Below, piece after piece: positions 44,144 to 54,704 of a DNA stretch of 64,000 nt (its first letter is position 1; every line of letters starts with the position of its first letter). Below the pieces are notes generated by a model. It had not been told where the DNA came from, searched no databases, and worked only from the letters and a program-made list of their open reading frames with translations. Source of the DNA: Bradyrhizobium uaiense (GTDB lineage: Bacteria; Pseudomonadota; Alphaproteobacteria; Rhizobiales; Xanthobacteraceae); the NCBI RefSeq assembly GCF_010811875.1, contig NZ_VKHP01000011.1, positions 1 to 64,000 of the forward strand, written 5' to 3'. A program made the translations under genes and the position numbers.

Positions 44144-47100
44144 GTCAATCTTCTCTCTGCGCAGACGCGAATGATCACTTCCAGGTCCTTTGGGAGGACG
44201 CTGATCGTGTGTTTTGCAGAGTGTCCCTACTTAGCAACGCCGACCACTCCACTGCGCTCGCGGTGTTTCCTGCCGCCGAGCATCCGACACCAGCCATCTT
44301 CGAACGATTCGCCCACGAGTTCGAATTGAGAGAAGACCTGGCCTCAGCTTGGTCGGCGCGCCCCATTGAGTTGATCCGCGAGAGCGGTCGGATCATGCTA
44401 CTGCTCGAGGACTCTGGCGGTGAACCGCTTGATCGGCTGATGGGTGAGCCGATGGAAACGGGCAGCTTCCTACGTCTCGCGACAGGCATAGCCGTGGCGC
44501 TGGGCAAGCTCCACCAACGTGGCCTCGTCCACAAGGATATCAAGCCGACCAACATTCTCGTGAACCACTCAACGGGAGAGGTCAAGCTCACCGGGTTCGG
44601 TCTCACCTCGCGCCTTCCGCGCGAACGACAAACGCCCGAACCACCTGAGACCATAGCCGGCACGCTTGCCTACATGGCCCCCGAACAGACCGGTCGAATG
44701 AACCGCTCGATCGACGCCCGCAGCGATCTCTATGCTCTCGGCGTCACGCTCTACCAGATGCTTACGGGCGCGTTACCATTCACAGCATCGGAGCCGCAGG
44801 AGTGGGTTCATTGTCACATCGCCCGAAGGCCAACACCGCCCAATGAGCGGCAGGAAGGGCTTCCAACGCCAATCTCAGAGATCGTCATGAAGCTTCTCGC
44901 GAAGACCCCGGAGGAGCGCTACCAAAGCGCCGCCGGGGTCGAGCGGGATTTTCGGCACTGTCTCTCCGAATGGGAACTGCAAACAGGCATAGACCCGTTT
45001 GAGCTCGGCAAACAGGATGTGCCCGACCGACTGATCGTACCCGAGAAATTGTATGGCAGGGAGCGCGAGGTTGCCTCCTTGCTTGCCGCGTTCGATCGCA
45101 TCATCAAGAGCGGCGCGCCGGAGTTCGTGCTGGTCTCCGGCTACTCCGGAATTGGCAAATCTTCCGTCGTGAACGAACTGCATAGAGTGCTCGTGACGCC
45201 CCGCGGCCTCTTTGCGTCCGGTAAGTTCGACCAATACAACCGCGACGTTCCATATTCGACCCTGATGCAGGCTTTCGCGGCTCTACTTCGACCGCTTCTG
45301 GGAAAGAGCGACGCAGAGCTGAACTTTTGGCGCAAGGCCCTCCATGACGCGCTCGATCCGAACGGAAGGTTGATGGTCGACCTCGTGCCCGAGCTGAAGC
45401 TCATCATTGGCGATCCGCCCCCGGTCCCGGAGCTCCCGCCGCAACAAGCGCAAATACGATTCCAAGCGGTGCTCAGGTCTCTCCTCGGCGTCTTTGCCCG
45501 GGCTGAGCATCCACTGGTACTCTTTCTCGACGATCTCCAATGGCTCGACGCGGCAACGCTCGACCTTCTGGAGGATATCCTGATCCGATCGGAGCCTAAG
45601 CACCTGATGCTGGTAGGCGCCTACCGCGACAACGAGGTCGGTACCACTCATCCGCTGCTGCGCAAGCTCGAAACGATCGGCCAGGCTCAAGCCCGGATCC
45701 AGAAGATAACTCTAGCGCCGCTCGCCGGTGAGCACGTCGAAGAGCTGATAAGTGACGCTCTTTGCTGCACGACTTCGCACGCGGCACCGCTGGCGCAGAT
45801 AGTGCACCAGAAAACGGCCGGCAATCCATTCTTTGTCGTACAATTTCTGCAAGCGCTCGCCGGCGAGGGCTTGCTTGCGGTCGACGCCGAAGCAGCACGC
45901 TGGTCTTGGGACTCCGAGCGTATTCTCGCAAAACGGTACACCGACAACGTCGCGGATCTCATCGTCTTAAAGTTGGCACGACTGCCGGAGAAGACGCAAT
46001 CCTTGCTTCAGGATTTCGCCTGCCTGGGTGGCGTCGCAGATACGATAACTTTGTCAATGCTCCTCGACGTGCCACAGGACGAGGTGGCCTTTGCACTGTT
46101 GGAGGCTTTACGCCAGGAGTTGATCGAACGTCGAGGTGATTCCTACGGTTTCGTCCACGACCGCGTCCAGGAAGCCGTTTATTCCCTGATCCCGCCAGCT
46201 TCTCGTGCGGCAACACATCTACGGATTGGGCGACTACTCGTGTCGCAGTCTCCGCCAGAACGTCGCGAAGAAATGATCTTCGATATAGTAAACCAGCTCA
46301 ATCGCGGCGCTTCGCTGATGATCTCAACAGAGGAGCGCGAGCAGCTCGCGGCATTCAACCTGATCGCCGGGAAGCGTGCCAAAGCCTCTACCGCGTACAC
46401 TTCGGCACTAAGTTATTTGATTGCCGGCGCAGCGCTTCTTCCAGATGACTCGTGGGATCGCCGGCGCGCGTTGATCTATCAGCTGGAGCTGCACCGCGCC
46501 GAATGCGAATTTCAGACTGGCGAGCAAAGCTCTGCTGAAAACCGCCTGACGATGCTAGCAACACGGCCTGCCAGCAGCGTCGAGAGGGCGAACGTCACCT
46601 GGTTACGCAGCGTTTTGTACAACTCGCTCAATCGACCCGACCGCGCCGTCGAAGTATGTCTCGAATACCTCCGTCACGAAGGCATTGAGTGGAGCCTTCA
46701 TCCGACGAAAGAGGAAGCGTGCCGAGAATACGAGCGCATGTGGTCGCTGCTCGGAGATCGTGAGATAGAGGAGCTCATTGATCTGCCCCTAATGAGCGAT
46801 CCCGACACGGTGGCCACGGTAGAGGTTCTAACCAAAGCCATAATACCCGCAGTGATCATAGATGAAAATCTGGCTTCGCTGTTCCTTTGGCGCATAGTCA
46901 ACCTCAGCCTGGAAAATGGCCACACTGACGCCTCCTGTCGGGCCTACGCCCAGATTGCCCGACTTGCTGGGCTACGCTTTGGTGACAACAAGGTTGGCGT
47001 TCGATTCGGACGGCTTGGCTACGAGCTGGTCGAACGACGAGGACTCAAGAGATTTCAGGCCTCAACATATTTGGGTTACGCCACCGTGACCGTTTCCTGG

Positions 47101-50100
47101 ACGGCACACCTCCGAGAGGCGCGTGATCTAATCCGCCAAGCACTCGATGCCGCGAACGTAAACGGCGATCTCACCTACGTGGCATATTCGTGGCATCATT
47201 TAATTGCTAATCTTCTCGCAGCCGGCGAGCCACTCGTCAATGCGCAACGCGAGGCCGAGCGAGGCCTCGCATTTGTTCGGAAAGCTCGCTTCGCTCAAGA
47301 GATCAATACCATTACGGCGCAGTTAGCGCTTATCCGCACACTTCGCGGCCTGACGGCAACATTCGGCTCCCTTAACGACGAGCAATTGGATGAAATTCAG
47401 TACGAGCATCATCTATCTGGCACCAATCCCGGTGCCGAGTTCGCTGCCGGCACCTATTGGACGGGGAAGCTACAGGCCCGGTTTCATGCCGGAGACTATG
47501 CGGCGGCCATCGACGCCTCATTGAACGCGCAACGGCTGCTCCGGATATTGCGGGGTGTTCACCCAGCAGAGGTGCACTTCTATGGTGCACTCAGTCTTGC
47601 GTCGTCTTGTGACACCGTGTCCCCAATTCAAGATGGTCAGCACATCGAGGCCTTAGCCGCTCATCACAAGCAGCTCTTGGAATGGGCGGAAAACTGCCCC
47701 GATAATTTCGATGATCGGGCTGCGCTGGTCGGGGCGGAGATAGCCCGTCTGGAAGGCCGAGCGCTCGAAGCCATGGAGCTTTACCAACGCGCCATCCGAT
47801 CCGCTAACGCCAGTGGCTTCGTGCAAAACGAGGCGCTCGCCTACGAACTCGCCGCTCGCTTCTATGCGGCGCGCGGATTTGACGAAATCGCGCATATCTA
47901 TTTGCGAAACGCCCGGTACTGTTACCTGCGTTGGGGAGCCGACGGCAAGGTGAAGCAACTCGATCGGATGTACCCGCAACTCGGCAGAGACGAGACTGCT
48001 GCGGGTTCGACTAACACGATCGGGACAGCTGTGGAGCAGCTCGATCTTGCGACCGTGATAAGGCTCTCGCAAGCCGTCTCTGGAGAGATCGTTCCGCAAA
48101 AACTGACTGAGACGTTGATGCGCACCGCTGTCGAGCAAGCTGGCGCCGAGCGGGGTCTGTTGATCCTTCTGCGAGATGCGGAACCCAAAATCGAGGCAGA
48201 AGCGATGACCGGCGAAGGAGGGATCACTGTCAATCAGCAGGCTCAACCTGTGACCGCTGACGCGTTACCCTTGTCAATGCTTCAATACGTCTTACGCACG
48301 CGCGAAATCGTGCTTCTTGAAGATGCGGTGGAGCAACCTTCGGCATGGGCGACCGATACGTACATACGCGAGCGCCGCGCTCGTTCTGTCCTCTGCTTGC
48401 CCTTGATCAATCAGGCCAAACTCATCGGCGTGCTCTACCTCGAGAACAATCTCAGTCCGAAGGTCTTTGTACCGGCCCGGATGGCGGCTTTGAAGCTGCT
48501 GGTATCGCAAGCGGCAATCTCGCTGGAAAATACCTATCTCTACGACAATCTGGTAGAACGGGAAGCAAGGATCCGGAGACTGGTCGACGCCAACATTATC
48601 GGCATTTACCTCTGGAAGTCCGACGGCCGAATCGTAGAGGCAAACGACGCTTTTCTCCGAATGGTGGGTTACGACCGAGAGGACCTGGACAGGGGTGGCC
48701 TCCGCTGGATGGACATCACGCCGGCGGAATGGATCGACCGGGACAAGCAGCTAGCGCGAGAACTACGGAAGACCGGGAGTTTGCAGCCATTTGAGAAGGA
48801 ATATTTCCGGAAGGACGGCAGCCGTGTCCGCGTACTTATGGGCGCCACACTTTTCGAGCAAGGCGCCGGCGAGGGCGTCGCTTTCGTGCTCGACCTGACG
48901 GAACGCAAGCGGGTCGAGGACGCGTTGCGGCAGAGCGAGGCCCGGAACGCAGCCGCCGAGCGAGAGCTCCGCCTGACGCTGGATACGATCCCGGCACTGA
49001 CTTGGCGAACCGGCCCCGACGGCTCTGCCGAATATCTCAACAAGCGTTGGCTCGATTACACTGGAATGACGCTTGGGCAGGCATTGGGCTGGCAATGGGC
49101 CACCGCTATCCATCCCGATGATCTCGCCAGGCTGACTGAGGTCTGGCGGGGAATGCTCGCATCTCAAAAGCCTGGTGAGGTCGAAGCGCGAATGCGGCGG
49201 TTCGATGGAGTTTACCGCTGGTTCTTGTTTCGTACGGAAATTTTGCGCGATGAGACCGGCGCTGTCGTCGGCTGGTACGGCACGAACACCGACATCGAGG
49301 ATCGGAAACAGGCCGAAGGCGCCCTGAAACGAAACGAAGCCTATGCCGCAGAAGCGCAAAAGCTGAGCCGCACAGGCAGCGTCGTCTGGGATGTGGCCAG
49401 AGAGAACTACTACTGGTCGGACGAGGCCTATCAGATCATAGGTTTCGATCGCACCGTCGAACCATCTCTCGATTTGATCCTGCAGCGCGTTCACCCCGAC
49501 GACCGTACACTTGTGTTGAATGAGGTGCGTCGAGTGGTGGAAGGTGAGCAGAACTTTGACTATGAACACCGGCTGATGATGGATGACGGACAAATCAAGT
49601 ATGTCAAAGTGCGTGCTCGTCGTGTCAGGCACTCTCCAGGCAACGAGGAGATCGTCGGGGCGCTGATGGATATCACGGCGGCCAGGAAATCGCAGGAAGC
49701 GTTGCATACCGCGCAAACGGCGTTGGCCCACTCCAGCCGTGTCGCGACTTTAGGAGAGATGAGTGCGTCGATCGCGCACGAGGTAAATCAACCACTCGCG
49801 GCGATTGTCACTACCGGCCAAGCTTGCTTGCGTTTTTTGAAGCGCGAACCGCCTGAACTGAACGAGGTGCGAGGGGCCGTCGAATGGATGGTCAAGAATA
49901 GCAACCGGGCAAGTGAAGTGATCCGGCGTGTTCGCGGATTGTCGAGCAAGTCAAATGACGAAAAGTCGGCTCTCGATGTCAAAGGCCTCATAGAGGAGAC
50001 CGCCGCGCTTTTACGGCACGAGTTCGATGCACAGCATGTAGCGCTGGTACTCGAACTGCAACCTGACGCGCCGCAAATTTTTGCGGATCGTGTCCAGATT

Positions 50101-50454
50101 CAGCAGGTGGTCATTAATCTGGTCATGAACGGCATCGATGCGGTGAAACCCGTCACGGATCGACAACGGCTGTTGGTGATCCGTTCGCATGACGAAGCGG
50201 GTCATGTCATCGTTTCCGTGAAGGATAACGGCGTTGGAATCTCAGTGGAGAATGAGGGCCGGCTGTTCGACGCTTTTTATACCACCAAACCGGGAGGTCT
50301 CGGAATAGGGCTCTCGATCTGTCGATCGATCATTGCGGATCATGGCGGACGTCTTTCGACCGCCAACAACGGCGATGGACTTGGAGCCACGTTCCAGTTC
50401 GCTTTGCCAATATATCGGCAAGCACAGAACGCTGATCCGGCACCAGCGAATTGA
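44140..50454 (+). CDS. Giant fusion: Ser/Thr kinase-like, AAA ATPase, GAF, PAS and histidine kinase
   Basis: 2104 residues, soluble. The order is: Ser/Thr-kinase-like domain (about 20-285; HKDIKPTN at 131-138, APE motif MAPEQ), STAND-type ATPase with Walker A GYSGIGKSS (334-342) and Walker B LVLFLDDLQWLD. Next are a long helical TPR-like region (about 700-1300), GAF (about 1325-1470) and three PAS domains (about 1475-1850). It ends with a histidine kinase (His1880 in SIAHEVNQPLAAI, N box, DNGVGIS, GLGIGLSI). This matches the 'trifunctional kinase/ATPase/histidine kinase' family. The kinase DFG is TGFG and no clear VAIK lysine is seen, so Ser/Thr kinase activity is doubtful. The start is a GTG behind GGAG. 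Response regulators follow. Confidence 0.93.
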   Translation: MSQSSLCADANDHFQVLWEDADRVFCRVSLLSNADHSTALAVFPAAEHPTPAIFERFAHEFELREDLASAWSARPIELIRESGRIMLLLEDSGGEPLDRLMGEPMETGSFLRLATGIAVALGKLHQRGLVHKDIKPTNILVNHSTGEVKLTGFGLTSRLPRERQTPEPPETIAGTLAYMAPEQTGRMNRSIDARSDLYALGVTLYQMLTGALPFTASEPQEWVHCHIARRPTPPNERQEGLPTPISEIVMKLLAKTPEERYQSAAGVERDFRHCLSEWELQTGIDPFELGKQDVPDRLIVPEKLYGREREVASLLAAFDRIIKSGAPEFVLVSGYSGIGKSSVVNELHRVLVTPRGLFASGKFDQYNRDVPYSTLMQAFAALLRPLLGKSDAELNFWRKALHDALDPNGRLMVDLVPELKLIIGDPPPVPELPPQQAQIRFQAVLRSLLGVFARAEHPLVLFLDDLQWLDAATLDLLEDILIRSEPKHLMLVGAYRDNEVGTTHPLLRKLETIGQAQARIQKITLAPLAGEHVEELISDALCCTTSHAAPLAQIVHQKTAGNPFFVVQFLQALAGEGLLAVDAEAARWSWDSERILAKRYTDNVADLIVLKLARLPEKTQSLLQDFACLGGVADTITLSMLLDVPQDEVAFALLEALRQELIERRGDSYGFVHDRVQEAVYSLIPPASRAATHLRIGRLLVSQSPPERREEMIFDIVNQLNRGASLMISTEEREQLAAFNLIAGKRAKASTAYTSALSYLIAGAALLPDDSWDRRRALIYQLELHRAECEFQTGEQSSAENRLTMLATRPASSVERANVTWLRSVLYNSLNRPDRAVEVCLEYLRHEGIEWSLHPTKEEACREYERMWSLLGDREIEELIDLPLMSDPDTVATVEVLTKAIIPAVIIDENLASLFLWRIVNLSLENGHTDASCRAYAQIARLAGLRFGDNKVGVRFGRLGYELVERRGLKRFQASTYLGYATVTVSWTAHLREARDLIRQALDAANVNGDLTYVAYSWHHLIANLLAAGEPLVNAQREAERGLAFVRKARFAQEINTITAQLALIRTLRGLTATFGSLNDEQLDEIQYEHHLSGTNPGAEFAAGTYWTGKLQARFHAGDYAAAIDASLNAQRLLRILRGVHPAEVHFYGALSLASSCDTVSPIQDGQHIEALAAHHKQLLEWAENCPDNFDDRAALVGAEIARLEGRALEAMELYQRAIRSANASGFVQNEALAYELAARFYAARGFDEIAHIYLRNARYCYLRWGADGKVKQLDRMYPQLGRDETAAGSTNTIGTAVEQLDLATVIRLSQAVSGEIVPQKLTETLMRTAVEQAGAERGLLILLRDAEPKIEAEAMTGEGGITVNQQAQPVTADALPLSMLQYVLRTREIVLLEDAVEQPSAWATDTYIRERRARSVLCLPLINQAKLIGVLYLENNLSPKVFVPARMAALKLLVSQAAISLENTYLYDNLVEREARIRRLVDANIIGIYLWKSDGRIVEANDAFLRMVGYDREDLDRGGLRWMDITPAEWIDRDKQLARELRKTGSLQPFEKEYFRKDGSRVRVLMGATLFEQGAGEGVAFVLDLTERKRVEDALRQSEARNAAAERELRLTLDTIPALTWRTGPDGSAEYLNKRWLDYTGMTLGQALGWQWATAIHPDDLARLTEVWRGMLASQKPGEVEARMRRFDGVYRWFLFRTEILRDETGAVVGWYGTNTDIEDRKQAEGALKRNEAYAAEAQKLSRTGSVVWDVARENYYWSDEAYQIIGFDRTVEPSLDLILQRVHPDDRTLVLNEVRRVVEGEQNFDYEHRLMMDDGQIKYVKVRARRVRHSPGNEEIVGALMDITAARKSQEALHTAQTALAHSSRVATLGEMSASIAHEVNQPLAAIVTTGQACLRFLKREPPELNEVRGAVEWMVKNSNRASEVIRRVRGLSSKSNDEKSALDVKGLIEETAALLRHEFDAQHVALVLELQPDAPQIFADRVQIQQVVINLVMNGIDAVKPVTDRQRLLVIRSHDEAGHVIVSVKDNGVGISVENEGRLFDAFYTTKPGGLGIGLSICRSIIADHGGRLSTANNGDGLGATFQFALPIYRQAQNADPAPAN

Positions 50455-50850
50455 GTTCGAACCTTGGTGAGCCTGATGAAGCCGATTATGACGCGATCCC
50501 ACGTAAAGCTACGGACCTCGACGCTGAGAAGAAAGCGCGGCTCGTACATCTTCAATACGGCCATTCCTGGCCGGTGCGAACGCCGCGCGGCCGTCACATT
50601 CTCGCTGACGCCGCAGCCGACAAGCTGTCGGTTCTCGATCACGGACAGAAAGTCGACGCAGATTCCAGACGATCCATCAGCCCGTTTCGAGTTGTTGGAA
50701 AGATGACGCTCAACTTTGCCATATAGCGCCAAATTTCAGAAGGCCCTAGGTGTGGACGGCAAAGGAGCGCGTTATCAAAAGTTCGAATATGATGTGGTCA
50801 TCGAGTGAGCCTCGGTGAAAGTTTCTAACAATCCGAGAGGTGAACTTTTT
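50455..50850. other. Intergenic region before the response regulators
   Basis: About 400 bp without a supported gene. Overlapping short frames (50451-50726, 50464-50706, and a minus frame 50340-50732) show no motif I can name. The frame of the next gene extends to a GTG at 50815 but the ATG at 50851 has the better ribosome site. Confidence 0.5.
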
Positions 50851-51471
50851 ATGGATGGCAGCATCCAGCAACTGGTCTTGGTTGTTGACGACGACGAGGC
50901 AATGCGCGTCGCCTTAAGCTACCTGTTCCGTTCGGTGAACCTGCCTGTCAAAGTTTTCAGTACGACTGATGAGTTGCTTGGGAGCAAACTTCCGGACCTC
51001 GAAAGTTGCCTTGTCCTTGATATCCGTCTGCCAGGGGTTAATGGTCTCGAATTTCAGGATAGCCTCGCCTTGGCAGGTATCAATATTCCCATCGTGTTCA
51101 TGACGGGGCATGGTGATATCCCGATGTCGGTCAGGGCCATGAGGGCCGGTGCCGTCGACTTTCTGCCCAAGCCATTCCGCGAACAAGATATGCTGGATGC
51201 TGTCAGCCGGGCGCTTGCGCAAGACCGGAGAAGGCGAGCGGGGGAAAAATCTATATTGAGGCTTCGCGCCTTGTACGAGGGGCTGACGCCCCGCGAACGC
51301 GAGATCATGGCCTTGGTCACCTCCGGCCTTAGGAATAAGCAAATCGCACATCAGCTTCAAATTAGCGAAATCACCGTCAAAATACACCGAGGACATTTGA
51401 CAAAAAAGATGGAAGCTCGGTCACTGGCGGAACTCGTGACAATGGCAGAAGCGCTTGGCGTGAAACGGTAA
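50851..51471 (+). CDS. FixJ/NarL-type response regulator (receiver plus LuxR helix-turn-helix)
   Basis: 206 residues. The receiver domain (8-125) has the acidic pocket DDDE (13-16), phosphoacceptor Asp57 in LVLDIRLPG and Lys in LPKPF. The LuxR-type output domain (about 140-200) has LTPREREIMALVTSGLRNKQIAHQLQISEITVKIHR. GAGAGG precedes the ATG at 50851. Its position after the giant histidine kinase suggests it is the phosphotransfer target. It would act as a DNA-binding activator. Confidence 0.92.
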   Translation: MDGSIQQLVLVVDDDEAMRVALSYLFRSVNLPVKVFSTTDELLGSKLPDLESCLVLDIRLPGVNGLEFQDSLALAGINIPIVFMTGHGDIPMSVRAMRAGAVDFLPKPFREQDMLDAVSRALAQDRRRRAGEKSILRLRALYEGLTPREREIMALVTSGLRNKQIAHQLQISEITVKIHRGHLTKKMEARSLAELVTMAEALGVKR

Positions 51472-51575
51472 CGTAGCTGATCGAAACCTAAGTATGATAT
51501 TCAAACCATACGTCAAAGTTCAGTCTGGCCGGGTGCAAGTTCTGGAAGCAAGATCAGGCTTCCTACCCAGGAAAA

Positions 51576-51959
51576 TTGGTTTTGACGGCAATTCCCGTGA
51601 TTTCGATTATCGACGATGACGAGTCGGTCCGAGTTGGACTAGACTATCTCGTCAAAGCGCTGGGCTACATTCCCTATACGTTCGAGTCGGCTGAGGCCTT
51701 CCTGCAGTCGCTCCAGCTACCGGCTACACATTGTGTGATTTCCGACGTTCGTATGCCGGCGATGAGTGGCCTCGAACTTCAGTCACATTTGCGCAGCGCC
51801 GGAAATGAAGTTCCGTTCATTTTCATTACGGCAGCCCCAGAAGAAGATGCGCACAGACAAGCAGTTAGGCAAGGCGCCATTTGCTTTTTGACAAAGCCGT
51901 TCGACGAAAACGCGCTGATCCAGTGTCTCAACGCGGCATTAGGCGACCAGTCAAAATAA
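51576..51959 (+). CDS. Single-domain response regulator (receiver only)
   Basis: A 127-residue receiver of the FixJ type without an output domain. The acidic pocket is IIDDDES, the phosphoacceptor Asp57 lies in ISDVRMPAMSG, and Lys is in LTKPFDE. It starts with TTG at 51576 (or TTG 51582), with AGGA upstream. It lies 104 bp after the LuxR-type regulator. It could be a phosphate sink or a diffusible shuttle for the neighbouring kinase. Confidence 0.85.
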   Translation: MVLTAIPVISIIDDDESVRVGLDYLVKALGYIPYTFESAEAFLQSLQLPATHCVISDVRMPAMSGLELQSHLRSAGNEVPFIFITAAPEEDAHRQAVRQGAICFLTKPFDENALIQCLNAALGDQSK

Positions 51960-52804
51960 TTTGCTGCTGCTCTTTGCCTATCGGCGTACACGTCGGCTCA
52001 TACCAGGAGCGTCTCAATCGAAAGCGCCTACTTCTTCTGCTCGTAAAGGCCGAAGACGTTCTTTAGCTGACGCAGTATCTGCGTCTCCCCCGCAGCTGCG
52101 ATTTCCACCGTGATCTGACGGACGGGCCCTTTTAGTGTCAGCTTCGCTTTTGGCCTCTGAACGCCGATCGATCGGATCGATGTCGCCAGCGAGTGCGCTA
52201 GCTTTTGGCAACATGGATACTGACCCCACCGTGAAGGTCACCGCGCTGGTGACGCCGAAGTCGGCATCGATTGCACCCAGACCCCTGGCATCGTATGCCC
52301 TCGCTGAGGGATCAGCCGCCAGTAGTGCTCTTCCAACGGAGAAGTGATTACAACGAGCCGCATCGCAATCCACCAAAATGAAAACGGATCCGGCCATATT
52401 TTTGCAATTTCAGCTTGCCAAGTCGAGAGCGATTTCAAGGTCAGCCATTTTCTTTCCTCCCGATCGCCCCGTCTCGGTGATCACTTCCAAGCGGTCAGTC
52501 GCAACGTCCGACGTAAGCGTATGGTCAGGCATCGACACAAACCGATCCCTTCAAAGAGATCGTGAACCTCGCCCATCCCTCGCCCGTAGAAGGTGGGGTC
52601 AAAACGACGCCTACAGTCGAAACACGCTCAGCCGAGCAGCTTCTAAAACCTTTGTATCGGTTTATCCAACAATGACGAAAACCTAAGTGCGATGGCAGGG
52701 AGCGAGCTCGACGAGTTACAACTCGCCATACTCCGGCGGCCAGTCTTTCCTTAAAGACACCCCGCTACCAGATCCTCACAGTGCACTTAGACATCGGAGA
52801 GGTC
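51960..52804. other. Intergenic region with a possible decayed minus-strand gene
   Basis: About 845 bp with no intact gene. On the minus strand a protein-like C-terminus ending QILRQLKNVFGLYEQKK can be read between about 52210 and 52028, but a stop codon (TGA) breaks the frame upstream and no start is visible. The long minus frame 52014-52397 is in a different phase and looks like its shadow. The rest holds nothing I can identify. Confidence 0.35.
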
Positions 52805-54367
52805 ATGAAGAATCCCGATGAGTTCCCATCTGCAGAAGTCGTTGGCTTTGGTCAATTTACCCTGATGCCGGCAGAGCGATTGCTCAAATGCGAAGGTTCG
52901 CCGATCATTTTGGGGGGCCGAGCAATGGATATTCTGATCACGTTGGTCGGACAGGCGGGAACAGTTGTTAGCAAGAAAGAACTGATTGCGCGGACTTGGC
53001 CGGACGTTACTGTCGATGAAAGTGGGCTTCGCCATCACGTCTTTGCGCTGCGAAAAGCCCTAAAGGATGACCGGAACGGGAATCGATACATCACCAACGT
53101 GCCGGGGCGAGGATATTCGTTTGTCGCGCCAGTTGTGCGAGGTGGCAAAGGCGAATCACGGCATGCGTCTACAAGAGCGGACAAGACGATGCTGCCACAC
53201 GGTTTGCCACCACTGCTGACGCGCATGGTGGGCCGGGACGAGGAGGTCCGCGACATCTCCGCGCGTCTGACGGAGCACCGGTTTGTCACCATCACCGGAG
53301 GCGCCGGCATGGGAAAGACAACGGTCGCCGTTTCGGTCGCCCACGAGTTGGCTGCGACGTGCGAAGGAGTGACCTGGTTTATCGATTTCAGTGAGATCAG
53401 TGATCCAGATTCCGTCCCCGGCGTTCTCGCGACGGCGCTCGGTATCACCGCGCTAACACCCGACCAGCTACGCAGCCTCGGTGTATTCGGTGGCGACAAA
53501 CGCGTCTTGCTCTTGCTGGATAATTGCGAACATCTAGTCGGCGTAGTTGCGAAGCTCGCCCAACAATTGTTCAAAGGTGTCCCCGGAATCCACATCCTTG
53601 CGTCAAGCCGAGAAGCGCTACAGGCGGATAGTGAGCACGTCTATCGTCTCCAACCGCTCGGCGGCCCGCCGATGGTGCCGTCACTATCGGCCGTAGAAGC
53701 CATGGCCTATCCCGCCGTTCAGTTGTTCATTGAGCGTGCAGCGACAAATGGAATTGAAGTTACTCTGACCGACGCGGAGGCCCCCATCGTCTCTGAGATT
53801 TGTGGCCACCTTGACGGCATGCCGCTCGCGATTTGCGTTGCGGCCGGTCGCGTCGGCGCGCACGGTCTCTCGGGTCTGGCGCACCTCTTGAGTCATCCAT
53901 CCTGTTGGCTTCGCTGGAATGGACCTCGCACAGTGCACTCACGCCATCAAACGTTGGATTCTCTCCTGGACTGGAGCTACGACCTTCTTGCCGAGAACGA
54001 GCGGCTTATCCTTCGGCGCCTGTCGGTGTTTGCGACGAATTTTACGCTCGAGGGAGCTTGCGCCATTGCCGCGGATACTGACATCACCCAAGAGATGATT
54101 GCAGATGTCATTTGCAGTTTGGTGACGAAGTCTCTTGTTTCGACTGCAATAGACGCTTCTACGGTAACCTATCGGCTTCTTGAAACGACCAGGGCATACG
54201 CTCGTAAAAAGCTAATGCAAACTGCTGAATCGGATACGATCGTACGAAGGCACGCGGATTATCTCTCGCGTGTCCTTCGCGGGCGCTGCGAAGATCGCGT
54301 TATTGTGCGCGGTGAGCCAACTCGACATGCGACGCGTCCCGCCAATTTGCATGCTGCGTCAAGATAG
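52805..54367 (+). CDS. Winged-helix regulator with NB-ARC-like ATPase domain, shortened
   Basis: 520 residues. The N-terminal OmpR/PhoB-type winged helix (about 10-105; ILITLVGQAGTVVSKKELIARTWPDVTVDESGLRHHVFALRKAL, then YITNVPGRGYSF) is followed by a STAND/NB-ARC ATPase. This has Walker A TGGAGMGKTTV, LLLLDNCEHLV and the winged-helical TLDSLLDWSYDLL...RLSVF segment. Family members usually continue for another 350-450 residues of TPR repeats; here the protein stops soon after RRHADYLSRVL with an atypical tail, so it may be truncated or frameshifted near 54280. The ATG at 52805 has GGAGAGG upstream. Confidence 0.82.
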   Translation: MKNPDEFPSAEVVGFGQFTLMPAERLLKCEGSPIILGGRAMDILITLVGQAGTVVSKKELIARTWPDVTVDESGLRHHVFALRKALKDDRNGNRYITNVPGRGYSFVAPVVRGGKGESRHASTRADKTMLPHGLPPLLTRMVGRDEEVRDISARLTEHRFVTITGGAGMGKTTVAVSVAHELAATCEGVTWFIDFSEISDPDSVPGVLATALGITALTPDQLRSLGVFGGDKRVLLLLDNCEHLVGVVAKLAQQLFKGVPGIHILASSREALQADSEHVYRLQPLGGPPMVPSLSAVEAMAYPAVQLFIERAATNGIEVTLTDAEAPIVSEICGHLDGMPLAICVAAGRVGAHGLSGLAHLLSHPSCWLRWNGPRTVHSRHQTLDSLLDWSYDLLAENERLILRRLSVFATNFTLEGACAIAADTDITQEMIADVICSLVTKSLVSTAIDASTVTYRLLETTRAYARKKLMQTAESDTIVRRHADYLSRVLRGRCEDRVIVRGEPTRHATRPANLHAASR

Positions 54368-54704
54368 CGGTTGCGGATAGACGGTTCACTCAACGGGCAT
54401 CCCGAAAATTTCCAAGACATTGACGGTCTTGCCTCGGAGGAGAGTGTGACCGTTCTAAATCCCGTTCGCTCGAAGGTGTTCTTCTAACATACCTGAAGAT
54501 GCGTCGGGTCCAGCTCAAGCCGGCGGTAAGCTCCATACGAGCGAGCTGACGTGAGTGCGTCGTTAAGCCCGTCTCGCAGACGCAGTCGCCGCTTCGCACA
54601 ACAATACACGCGCATAAACGACACATGACGAGCAATTTTCTGCATTCAGCGTAAATGTGCTCATGCAACCGGGCGACCTGCTCTCGAAATTGGAAAGAGG
54701 TCAA
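54368..54704. other. Intergenic region before the alpha/beta hydrolase gene
   Basis: 337 bp. It may contain the decayed 3' remainder of the preceding regulator gene but no readable TPR motif is left. No other gene is seen. GAAAGAGG ahead of 54705 is the next ribosome site. Confidence 0.45.
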
